Notes under the pieces: generated by a model
The model's database searches: none
Told to the model about the DNA's origin: nothing
What the model saw: the letters and a program-made list of their open reading frames with translations, nothing else
Assembly: GCA_036346225.1 (NCBI GenBank)
Contig: JARFIW010000884.1
Coordinates: 2,870,501 to 2,934,500 of the forward strand
Reading direction: 5' to 3'
Source: Platerodrilus igneus
Taxonomy: Eukaryota > Arthropoda > Insecta > Coleoptera > Lycidae
Length of the DNA stretch: 64,000 nt
Position numbers and translations under genes: made by a program
Shown: positions 38,001 to 44,553 of the stretch, piece after piece
How positions within the stretch are numbered: the first letter of the stretch is position 1
How the letters are laid out: every line of letters starts with the position of its first letter

Positions 38001-38713
38001 GTTCTCAGTATTAGGTATCAAACCATCTTTTGCACAGAAGTTGCATTGAAATACCAAATCCTCTGATGCTAATTGTAAATAAGTTCTAATTCTTTCACCA
38101 CATGATGCATGCACTATATTACCACATTTGTAACACTTAACAACCTTATTTACTACCTTTTTCCTGCAATATAAGCACAGACTAGTTAGAGTTACAATAC
38201 TATGCTGATCATTGGCATCCATATTTATAGTTGTATCATGGTAGCAAGAGTTCTTTTATGTATGGTCACGAAAATACACTTAAAAAATAGTACGTCACTA
38301 ATAATTTATATATTTTCAGGTGCATATACTACGCACAACCTAGTGTGTAAATTGGCTTTAACTAGCTTTGACCAAATTCCTGAGCAATTGGCAGAGTACT
38401 GTTATGTTGAATTTACAATGCCAGCCACCCAAGTAAGTCATACCACAGTGAGAAGTGTTAGTCTTCAAAACTCTGATAGTGAAGATCCTCCTGAAAAATA
38501 TGTTCGTTATCTAGCAAGACATGAATACAGGTTGGTAATTAACAGTTAGAGTAATACATATTTAATCAATGTGTAAATAGGGTGGGCATTGAGCATACAG
38601 AGGGTGATTCAATTGCAGCTTATTCTGCTGTAACTTACAATAAACCTGTTCCTGCAGTGCAAGAGCAACCTCAAACTATAGTAGAAAATGACTCAAGCGA
38701 TGATAGTGATTAA
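8796..38713 (+). CDS. stnB: Stoned B (stonin), synaptotagmin endocytic adaptor (second cistron)
   Basis: Frame-consistent exons are 8796-10651, 10700-10866, 10914-11076, 11129-11427, 17698-17937, 17987-18212, 18263-18377, 18428-18594, 18644-18795, 38320-38530 and 38581-38713 (1242 aa, TAA at 38711). Stonins retrieve synaptotagmin from the plasma membrane during vesicle recycling. NPF motifs (EH-domain ligands) are at residues 7, 24, 42, 58, 472 and 655. Two polyproline blocks lie near 155-170 and 280-310. The repeats EFDAFAMKF/EFDAFSS follow near 530-550. The stonin domain begins at GWEMQLRQPNKKKITGQRFW (about 720). The mu-homology domain runs from about 870 to 1200 and includes VTEEWIRLEDVEFHL, FKPPDACYIELMRFRVRPP and TMPATQVSHTTVRSVS. 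The C-terminus is acidic. Introns 4 and 9 (6.3 and 19.5 kb) are filled with repeats; intron 9 cuts the mu domain. Confidence 0.93.
11428..13650. other. First part of stnB intron 4, no gene seen
   Basis: AT-rich intron sequence. I find no frame resembling a known protein. A less AT-rich patch at about 12950-13080 has no recognisable content. Confidence 0.5.
13652..13693. repeat. (TA)n microsatellite
   Basis: About 20 uninterrupted TA units inside stnB intron 4. Short frames encoding runs of IYIY cross it and are artefacts. Confidence 0.95.
13955..14007. repeat. (TA)n microsatellite next to a Penelope-like element
   Basis: An AT dinucleotide run, interrupted once by a C, that ends just before the left inverted repeat of the Penelope-like element. 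Confidence 0.9.
14030..16085 (+). mobile_element. Penelope-like retroelement remnant with inverted terminal repeats
   Basis: Two copies of a repeat of about 350 bp lie in inverted orientation: about 14041-14395 and 15717-16075, the second matching the reverse complement of the first. Between them the + strand reads, with stops, CIYKIPCESIKFYIGESSKP followed by FEVRFKEHKSYIK at about 14950-15050. This is the GIY-YIG endonuclease signature (Y-K-I-P-C ... YIGE ... R..EH) found at the C-terminus of Penelope-like elements. Downstream ISLLKEIK-type sequence (about 15240-15270) matches the usual end. The reverse transcriptase itself is not recognisable. Inverted pLTRs are a known Penelope arrangement. 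A hammerhead-like core is discussed under findings. Confidence 0.7.
15432..15615 (+). repeat. Three tandem copies of a ~68-70 bp unit in the Penelope-like element
   Basis: Each copy contains ATTGGTATCTGA..AGT.TAA, then CC..C(A/C)(A/T)A...., then (G/C)CGCCTCAG. They start near 15432, 15501 and 15570. The ATCTGA and TCAG(AT) ends within a unit are partly self-complementary. The copies differ by several substitutions and are not recent duplicates. Confidence 0.75.
16690..17520 (-). pseudogene. Harbinger (HARBI1-type) transposase relic
   Basis: The minus strand contains, in order and broken by stops, ISKVFNFVMNRILNKARIWI, then KFLKAIEETIQAKEQWSTRN, then AVGAFGDEYINRKGYP-like sequence near 17100-17140. 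CVIFHNIAKFLSENEFYIPE follows near 16790-16860. Such order and motifs (the I-D-x-T-H region, F-x-D-E-Y-I-N-R-K-G-Y, ACCV-x-HNIA) are those of the PIF/Harbinger DDE nuclease. At least four stops interrupt it. It lies inside stnB intron 4, antisense to stnB. Confidence 0.65.
18796..19020. other. Start of stnB intron 9, no gene seen
   Basis: AT-rich sequence directly after donor GTAAG (18796). Nothing recognisable. Confidence 0.5.
19028..19635. repeat. Inverted-repeat (MITE-like) element in stnB intron 9
   Basis: Two pairs of inverted segments are interleaved: about 19028-19050 with 19472-19497 (TATATTTCACCTC type), and about 19172-19210 with 19590-19630 (TATGCACCAAGTGTGTTATT type). Between them lie GAGGGCATAATGG and a GC-rich stretch with two CCCTCGGGC motifs around 19550-19575. 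No coding capacity. The element class is not identified. Confidence 0.5.
19668..19702 (+). mobile_element. 35-bp 3'-end-only SINE insertion with target duplication
   Basis: The 35 bases correspond to the 3' tail of the tRNA-SINE seen at 57398 and 62026 (CCTTCGGGTGGAGCATTGGA shared). They are flanked by a perfect 14-bp direct repeat TATTATAAATGTCA at 19654-19667 and 19703-19716. This is a severely 5'-truncated but genuine target-primed insertion. Confidence 0.8.
20161..20400 (+). repeat. Two direct copies of a ~90-bp sequence, period 153 bp
   Basis: The segment beginning TACAAATTACTCAATGCG at 20161 recurs at 20314 and stays nearly identical for about 90 bases, through GATAAAATCGAGACTACACA. 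No coding capacity. Could be a tandem repeat or a duplicated element end. Confidence 0.8.
20401..26640. other. Long stretch of stnB intron 9 with no supported gene
   Basis: AT-rich throughout. A less AT-rich patch lies at 21000-21330. A TE-terminus-like ACACCCTGTAT occurs near 22329. Short open frames (60-90 aa, either strand) resemble no family I know and have no codon pattern, so I treat them as chance. Confidence 0.5.
26900..28564 (-). CDS. LINE ORF2 reverse transcriptase segment (554 aa open)
   Basis: This is the intact RT and C-terminal part of the LINE at 26641-30775. It would copy element RNA at a nicked target (target-primed reverse transcription). RT blocks appear in order: PIPKVRGTLNPIEFRPIA (fingers), FLDFKRAFETVDR (block A aspartates), SGFRGKHSCESSL, GVPQGTILGPLLF (block B), FADDTLIAI (block C, catalytic Asp pair) and KYLGVTIDSSLSF (block E). 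The endonuclease lies upstream in a different frame, so the full ORF2 is interrupted near 28600. Confidence 0.85.
   Translation of the reverse strand: MIQSKKKRYYTKLIDNNKRDPKNLWRIIKESIDGLQNTPTVIMKFDDATIRDPQTVAEKFNKFVVDSIEEIISDIPNITNIDKINKIGCRNEFTFNEFSTGCVYKAIYNTKDSNTDLLNKNIVLAGGAYLVGKITELYNKSITTGFFPSQWKETVIKPIPKVRGTLNPIEFRPIATVPFLGKVFEKLIYDQIIKHIEVNNILIKEQSGFRGKHSCESSLQLVLSEWKRVLDNSSNVIVAVFLDFKRAFETVDRLILINKLKCYGFTDQSLKWFSDYLYQRKQMTKINNHTSSAILNNHGVPQGTILGPLLFILYINDIADAIDDSAVLLNLFADDTLIAISDTNIDNAIHRMNSLLNAVSKWLISNKLVINTKKSKAMILGLRYNGKMHMLPPIVFNCDRLHYVDEIKYLGVTIDSSLSFKTHSDKLITQLTGTINYFYRISHNLNMLTRLKVYQALIAPHFIYCSSILYFQSQTVINKLQVLQNRALCIILKCNIYTKVHFMLDCLKFLSVQQHLYFLVMCFIYKITRNLLPTYLQCKLVMVHGIHNYTTQFV
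29605..30754 (-). pseudogene. LINE ORF1 (gag-like, zinc-knuckle) with stops
   Basis: ORF1 of the LINE above. The start has an N-terminal CxxC/HxxC finger (SAKHYKCCRNKV, then a stop, then CVNCDGVYHQSC). It continues with a coiled-coil-like stretch (30589-30185; EQILLLKEVNQQKDVIIGDK). After frame changes it ends in tandem CCHC zinc knuckles (30069-29605). Presumed role: RNA binding and RNP formation. Not functional as read. Confidence 0.7.
30838..33924 (+). mobile_element. P-superfamily DNA transposon (THAP transposase), decayed; its right end continues at 38228-38240
   Basis: The left terminus starts CATGATTCAACTACACAAGG at 30838. The inverted right terminus ACCTTGTGTAGT lies at 33913-33924 and is cut there by a LINE. 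Its last bases (TAGTTGTATCATG) reappear beyond the LINE at 38228-38240. Flanks GTAGTAAG (30829-30836) and GTAGCAAG (38241-38248) are an imperfect 8-bp target duplication, the P-element size. The coding pieces are, in order: a THAP-like C2CH start (31033, LCAVYGCNNNRH then FPKEK); a coiled coil (31520-31740); the RNase H-like region (31942-32418, LSSDEIHISKQ, DMGGSNRSLW, FADVPHLFKLFRNY); and C-terminal pieces to 33720. Many stops show it is dead. Confidence 0.85.
31942..32418 (+). pseudogene. P-element transposase catalytic-region fragment (158 aa)
   Basis: The longest open part of the P-superfamily transposase. It contains SSDEIHISKQICLDKK (the first acidic catalytic region of P transposases), VGLFKSVQVCLCSGLFSKWR and FADVPHLFKLFRNYYLD (the conserved D-x-P-H-L-x-K-L-x-R-N block). 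Preceding sequence 31741-31926 gives SFEDISNAISFRIVSPMTYG in another frame. The frame breaks at 31926 and 32418 inactivate it. Confidence 0.8.
34557..35519 (-). CDS. LINE ORF2 reverse transcriptase segment
   Basis: An RT domain of 320 open residues. It contains SLYPIFKSGAKDQVENYRGI, HGFFKGRSTATNL, VIYLDISKAFDSVCHDMLL (block A), GVPQGSHLGPILFLLFINDV (block B) and CLLYADDLKIFS (catalytic YADD) near 34930. The C-terminal domain continues at 34550-34077 after a stop or shift. It is fed by the endonuclease part at 36691-35535. Confidence 0.88.
   Translation of the reverse strand: MTPLCDIFQRSFNEGCFPTLWKRSSLYPIFKSGAKDQVENYRGISLICIMAKIMESIVTDEIFSTYKHYIAIEQHGFFKGRSTATNLAIIQNFLISNMENGLQVDVIYLDISKAFDSVCHDMLLQKLKAIGIIGVYLTWIKSYLSGRTQYVHLCGIKSSDINVLSGVPQGSHLGPILFLLFINDVVSIFQHCKCLLYADDLKIFSIVKCPQDCDNIQEDLNEVSTWCSKNGLALNTAKCKFMYFHRIKQPILCTYTIQKTAIKSVELICDLGVMFDCFITFNKHINNITAKAFRILGFIRRHCENINDVKVIQIIYNSLV
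36065..36960 (-). pseudogene. LINE ORF2 endonuclease segment
   Basis: The apurinic/apyrimidinic-type endonuclease of the LINE at 33925-38227. It runs from the ORF2 start near 36960 (NVRGLRTK, then ILTETWLT) through ILLGAIYIPPASH and CIFGDFNCPDISW to DMHHPPLHTAF. The frame changes near 36100 into the linker at 36131-35535. The domain nicks target DNA in active relatives; this copy is not continuous with its RT. Confidence 0.8.
36981..38222 (-). CDS. LINE ORF1 protein with N-terminal Cys-rich finger (413 aa)
   Basis: An intact first ORF. Residues 12-65 form a PHD-like cysteine/histidine finger (C..C, C..CG..VHASC, C..C). A coiled-coil-like region follows at about 110-140 (CQQINELKVEICILKENNID). 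The middle is Ser/Asn-rich, and the C-terminus (about 325-410) is basic and RRM-like (SKRAWLFLGRIKQGTSVETV). Presumed RNA-binding particle protein. Its start codon lies 98 bp upstream of stnB exon 10, on the opposite strand. Confidence 0.85.
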   Translation of the reverse strand: MDANDQHSIVTLTSLCLYCRKKVVNKVVKCYKCGNIVHASCGERIRTYLQLASEDLVFQCNFCAKDGLIPNTENAVVESSELSTSKCTSDITNVDSDNKVINFLKSDDFNYILQDLVNCQIKVLCQQINELKVEICILKENNIDLIKLLTGDKAAQHGIFLKTGNISGLSTNSIHNTQPSSIKGQVLGFNASQNTLLPDMGNRSNLNSEVINDSNLSKRKQKFNTIGNKSSVAKATTASNTEILHKATSKFFLQETNMVQSANTNKPLKSQKYNSHINLHHQRNNNDSNTLIDESFTIVRGRNRFSNRTPQLVVGTGSRDNIELSAVSKRAWLFLGRIKQGTSVETVNKHLTKILNGKLFVCEPLPTKGIYACFRIGVDFQDYEVIIKPENWPEGAVLRRYIFRRHASHQQPV

Positions 38714-39180
38714 GAATAGTTTATTTGATAATTTTTATACTTTGTTTAAATTTTGTTCTATACTTGCCAAATTTGGTACACACTGTGTATCCTTTTACAT
38801 TATTCTTGTATTATACTGCATCAAACAATAGCTTGGCAGATTAGCTTTTTCATGCTCAAAGGTCTTATTCAAGAAAAATTAGACACAAACTGTGTTATCA
38901 AGGGTTTAAAATAGTAAATAATTGGTTATACATGTGGTAGCCTATGTTCAAAAATGACTACTATATGCATAACGTTGAAGGTAAATTATTTCCAATATGC
39001 AAAAAATTCAGAATACATTCACTTCCCTCCTTGCTGCAGACTTCTTTAACCTATTATGATGTAAATTAATTTTTTGCCTGATAAGAACAAAGTTGACATA
39101 CTTTATTTGAAAGTATATAATACAATTCCAAAACCAAAAACGAAAGATTTTTAACTAAACCAGAAATAATATAATGCATA
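38714..39180. other. stnB 3' flank, polyadenylation signal not identified
   Basis: AT-rich sequence after the stnB stop. It must include the 3' UTR, but no AATAAA was found close to the stop, and I cannot place the cleavage site. Confidence 0.4.
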
Positions 39181-39189
39181 TCTACAAAG

Positions 39190-40430
39190 GATTATAAGCA
39201 CCTTGTCAGTTCATACGACAACAATAACATCTTGATCCTTGTCTATTGCTGAATGAGCACCCCGTTTAGTTAGCCATAATTTCGTCTTGTAATAGGATGA
39301 TTTTTTAGTAAGCGATTTTCATGCAATGTTCCTGTATCTTTGTAACCATGCTTTCTCAAAAAGGACAATAATTTTAAACTTTTAAAAAGATTGCCAAAAT
39401 GAAATTTGTAAGGTAAATGTTTGGATGAAATCTCACATCATAAGAACCAAAAATATTTTCATAAACGTCATTCCTTTGTGTATTCTTCCCTTGATACAAG
39501 TCAAAGTTTAAGAGATATCCAGTTTTAGTGTTCAGACACCACATTATGTAACCAATTCTTATAGGATTGCATTTGATATGAACTGTTTACAACTGTGTCT
39601 AGCACAATACTTGATGACAGACTAATCAAAATCTAGACGTTGCTCTGATGCAAAATATTCAACATTTTTCTTTCAGTTTGTCCATCAGAGGTTTGCTTTA
39701 TAAGCCTCATCAGATCAGTTCGTTTTAGTGTTATCTTCACAAGGAACAAATAGCATTATATGTAAGAAGCGATCCCTTCTCGTAACATCGATGCAAGTTG
39801 ATTTTTCATATCAGAAATATATATACATTTGAACAGAAATGTGCGGATCTACAGGATTTTTCAAAATTGCCTACTTTCATATGTCATGAACTAAATAATT
39901 GATAAAGTCATCGATCAATACGGTCTCAAAAATTTCATCAGGTACAAGATTTTTTATGTTTTGCATAATCCGGTTGAGATAAATATCTTGCATTGTTTTT
40001 AACTGGATCAGCTTGTATCCAACGATTATTGTCTTTCACAATTACTTTTTCCGTTTGAATAAAACTTCTTTGTTGACTACTAGTGCTCTTTGACTCGTGA
40101 GCTTAAAATTTATTTCTATAGGCATCTTTAAGGTTTAACAATTTTATTTCAATATTTTCACGAAGTCGTGAACCACCTAGATTATCTAAAGTGCCACTCT
40201 CATTTTCTTCAGATGAATTTTTATCAGTAAGAATATTGGGGGTCTGGCAGTTTAACAAAAATTTCATCAATTGCTTTCGAATATGCCCTTTCAAGTGCTT
40301 CTTGTAATATAAGACCACTTTAAAAGAAGAATCGTTTTTACTAAAAAGAATTTGTTTTTTTGAATGAGTTGAAAATATGGTACCTAGGTATCCTAGCATT
40401 GCATATAGCAGCAAAGTCAGTATAAAACAT
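39190..40430 (-). pseudogene. piggyBac-type transposase relic
   Basis: The minus strand reads, through several stops and shifts, an N-terminal acidic region (40414-40103, with NSSEENESGTLD) and a middle with VTRRDRFLHIMLF near 39760. It then gives SEQRLDFD.SVIKYCARHSC near 39620-39660 and PIRIGYIMWCLNTKTGYLLN near 39520-39560, followed by FDLYQGKN. The last blocks are the classical piggyBac DDE-domain core (R-x-S-F-D-E ... K..YGRH.CKQFI..KPIRFGYK.W). The TTAA ends were not located. Confidence 0.75.
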
Positions 40431-43035
40431 GCTTTAGCATAATAAACAATAAAATCTATACAATAAATAAACTCAACATCTTAGCTTTAAAAATATGCTA
40501 CTGAAGCCATATTTTTATAAACAAAATATATAAATAAATTACTTATGTCAAGTGGAAGTCGTGCTCTTTGGAATTGTTTGTTGTGCTTGTACTTCACTGC
40601 ACTGTAACGTATACGATACTGCTTTCCAGCATATCCTATTGTTGCCTTCCTTTATAACATAAAACAAGTCCATCTGTTCGATGCAGCTGTTATTTTTTAT
40701 GATACAGGTGCTTCTGAATTTATCTGCAGTGGTTGCATATATGTAACAGTAGGTCATATAGAATTTTACTGCTTTGCAACTCAACAACTTATATTAGAGG
40801 TGATTATAAAATATTCATTACTTACACAGGTTTATAAAACTATTGCACATGGTAGCATAAAAAGAAATAATTAAAAATTTGAATACTTGAGTGCATGTAA
40901 CATATTTGTTAACGAGAATGTGGAACTCACTGAATCCTAGTTGTCATTCAATGTTCTAACAATTAAGTACCAAATCTGGTTATTATAATTTTCTTGGATG
41001 AGTGCAACATAATATTATAAATAAATTTTTTATTTTTAAACATAAGTAAAATATAGACTATTCACACTAAAGGAAGCTTAAAGATATAATTAGAATAAAC
41101 AATTGATTAATCAATATAAATACATAATACGTAAATTGGTTTACCGAAATAAACAGCTACGTAATCAAACTGTATTACGATTATAGTGTAAACAGAATAG
41201 TGCTAGCATCGTCATCATTGACCTAGTACTACTCAACTTTTCTACCTGTACCACAAGGATGAATATCTAAAGTTGATAATAACCTTGTTTGTGTAGTTAT
41301 TAGTTTAATTTAAATGAAAAAAAACAGATTTGTATTCAGTTAAATTACACTAGATGCGTTTTTAAATTGATATGTAACAATTAAACGTAACCCCACAATG
41401 TTTAGGATAAGACACAATCAAATTTCCTACCATATGAATAATTCAAGGTTTGTTACTTAAGAAATTTGTTTACATTAATATGTTCATAACAAGCTTTCCA
41501 ATTAACACTTTCGCTGCTTGTATTGAAAAGTACATAATAAATTCATAACAATCACTAAAATACGTTTCTAATTCGTACCTATAGCTAAAAAGCCATAATA
41601 CAACACATTGAACTGAAAAATTAACATGTCATGTAACAGGAAAATAAGATGCAATAGGTATTTGCAAGGTCCAGATGAATCGTTGGGTATGTTTTCGATT
41701 AAGCTTCATCAACCTGAACAAAGAATCATTGTGAGTTAAATATTACCACAGGCTTTCATAACCAGAATCATGATTAATAATAATAATATGTGTTTCACAT
41801 TTGATGGAACATCATTAGGACAAGACGAAAACACGGCTTCAGAATGTACATACCAGCATGTCCAATTAAGCAGAAAGATGTCTTGCAGCAATGTAGTGAA
41901 TGCAAGAAAATTGCTTCTGAACTGGCAGACCCATTAACTTAATAACCTAAAAGGTGTTTTGTGACAACAACCCAACATGTATACTTTAGCACAATGTGAC
42001 TTTTAGGTTGATTTAACTATTGGGCCTACCAATTTCCTTGCACACACTAGTTTGCTGCAGGACATATTGCGACTTAATTGGCCATATGAGTTTACATGTT
42101 CTATTGTAGTTTTCTAGGCCTTATTCCGATTGCTTCATATGACAGCGAGCGAAGCGTCGACCTTATTATTTCCTAGTGCGATAAAATTCAAACCAACATG
42201 TGTTATTATTAATTATGGATAGCATAAACATTGAATAAACAACATATTGAATATGTTATCCAAGACGGTATATAATCTTTACTTAAAATGTAAATGGTCA
42301 ATGAAGTTAAAGAAAACATATAACATATGAATAGTTAATTAAATGAATAAAATTGATATATAAATAACTAACCGACCAATCGAATAAAAAATGTATAAAA
42401 ACAATGGGTAGTAAATCAAATTGAGGAGAAATATATAAAAAGTATACCGAGGGTAGGAATTATGTCAGATAGCAACTAACATACCTGTACAAATATGTGT
42501 TAATAAATAACGATCAATACTTAACACATAATAGGTTTCTCAATAGTTTGATAGTTTTTGTTTAATCGGGTGTTATCAAGATTCTTTAGTTCTAAAGACA
42601 GTCTCTCTAATGTGCCAGAAGATAAAGATAATTAGTTAAAGTTTGAATTCAAATTTAGACTACAAATAAATATACTGAGCTGTTTTGTACTAATTATATA
42701 ATAAACAATTTTAGGGGAATGAGGGGAATTTGTGGTTTACATATCGTTTTTTGTGTAACTCATCAGAGACAGTTATTGTATAATGTATTTCGAGACACGC
42801 CTAACACCTTAACCATTGGTTTCATTCAACTTTGCTCAGAAATCAATCTTTATCTATGTATATAGAAATAATGGATGATAAGTGACCCACAAATTGATTG
42901 TTGGGTTCTGCCTCAGGCCCATGAACTAGTTAATTAACGAGGTTTTATATTCTTTACTTTTGTTTAATTGCTACACAAAATAAATAAATATATACACTCG
43001 CCATAAGCGAAAAACAGTTGATTGCTCATTTAATA
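40431..43035. other. AT-rich intergenic DNA, no gene seen
   Basis: Nothing in either strand resembles a known protein or RNA. A 79-aa frame at 40548-40787 (minus) has no family resemblance. Confidence 0.5.
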
Positions 43036-44553
43036 CAGGGTGTGTAACGGTGATGGGTCGTTAGCTGAATATGGAAAAGTAATGCGAATTGAAATCTGAA
43101 AATTGACGCATGTGTATTTGTTAATGTCTGCCATCTATTGAAAAAGGTGGTGACCTTCTGGTTCTTCTAGTTATGCCTGAAGTAGCAGTTTATTATTAAC
43201 TTTTTGGATTATACTAGTACGACATACCTTACATCTAAATCAAACCATTTTCAAGATATTGTTAATTTTCTGAAAATTTTGACTTTTGCATATCATACTT
43301 GGTTTAATTACAATACAAACTCTCTTAAAAAACAAAAGAACGTTTTAGCATATTATTGTTCTCGATAAATCTACCCAACTTTTATTTAAATGTTTTATTT
43401 CTAATGTCACATATGACGACTTCAATATTGAACTAATTTAGCGATAATAAAAAGTGCAGAAAATCAATTTTATTAAATGAAACACTTTGTATATTGTTGC
43501 TTCCTTGGAAAAACACTACTTCATGTAACATATCCTATACCAAAATTTTGAGGTTGATGAAATATGTAACAAAATTGGCGGGTTTATTGCGCGAAACAAG
43601 AAAACAGTAGAATGTAGTTAAGCTAAACAATTTATTTCAGGAGTTCTAAAACTTAAACAGAAGAAACAAATTTGATTATTTATTCCAACAAATATTCAAA
43701 TGCACCACCAGTACATTCCAAACATTTATTCATCCTTATTAACAGTATCTTGTGTGGCGTTCCTTCGCATTAATGGTGTTAAAAATGGCATACCATGATG
43801 CTTGTACCAAGCACATTGTTGGTCCAGTTCCTGTAAATTTTTTGGTGGCGTATTTGAACAGTTCTTGAAATAAATAATCAAATTTATGTTACATTTATTT
43901 TAAATTTTAGTACACCTAAAATAAAATGTTTCGCTTTACTACATTCTATTGTTTACTTGATGCGTGAAACAAAACAAAACCACCAATATTGTTACAAGTC
44001 TAGTTATCCTCTAAATTTAGGTATAGGAGATGCTACATGAAGTAGTATTAAAATTTACCTAGGAATCCAAAGTAACAATATGCAAAGTGCTCCATTTGAT
44101 AAAATAGAGTTTCTGCAGTTTCTATTATCGCAACATTAATTCAATATTGGAGTCGTCCTGTATGACATTAGGAAAAAAACATTTAATTAAATGTTGGGTA
44201 GACTTATTGGGAACAGTAATTTGCTAAAACATTGTTTTGTTTTTCAAGAGAATTGGTATGCTTAAACCAAGTATGATATGCAAGTCAACATTTTCAGAGA
44301 ATTAATGATATCTTGAAATTGGTTTTTAGACATGTTATATCTTTCATACATAAAATTATATGCACAGTCCAAAAACAGGGTGTTGCGTTTGAAATAATAA
44401 AGACAGCTACTTCAGACAGAACTGCAATAGAAGGCCATCACTATTTTTCAATAGATAGCGAATGTTAACAAATGCATTTGCGACAATTTTCAGATTTCAA
44501 TTTGCATTACTTTTCCATATTCGGTTAACGACTCATCGCTGTGACACACCCTG
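43036..44553. mobile_element. Foldback element with ~500-bp inverted termini
   Basis: Both ends begin CAGGGTGTGT (43036 and, inverted, 44553). Roughly 43036-43540 matches the reverse complement of about 44025-44553, with scattered substitutions and small indels. The unique centre (about 43560-44020) has no open frame of note. A non-autonomous DNA element is the best reading; it covers nearly its whole length with hairpin potential. Confidence 0.8.

Larger units (their letters stand above)
33925..38227 (-). mobile_element. LINE, nearly full length, inserted in the right end of the P element
   Basis: The 3' end is a run of TTTA repeats at 33925-33941 (AAATA tail read on the minus strand). The 5' end is just above the ORF1 start at 38222. 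A short direct repeat TAGTT (33921-33925 and 38228-38232) flanks it and is the likely target duplication. ORF1 is open for 413 aa. ORF2 endonuclease (YYQNVRGLRTK near 36900, FGDFNCPDISWYHEE near 36480) and RT (35519-34557) are separated by a frame change near 36100 and a stop near 35530. This is the youngest-looking LINE in the window. Confidence 0.92.

Noticed and set aside
30829..38248. Treating intron-9 ORFs as host genes nested in stnB
   Set aside because: Each frame carries LINE RT/endonuclease or P-transposase motifs, and the elements have tails, terminal repeats or duplications of their own.
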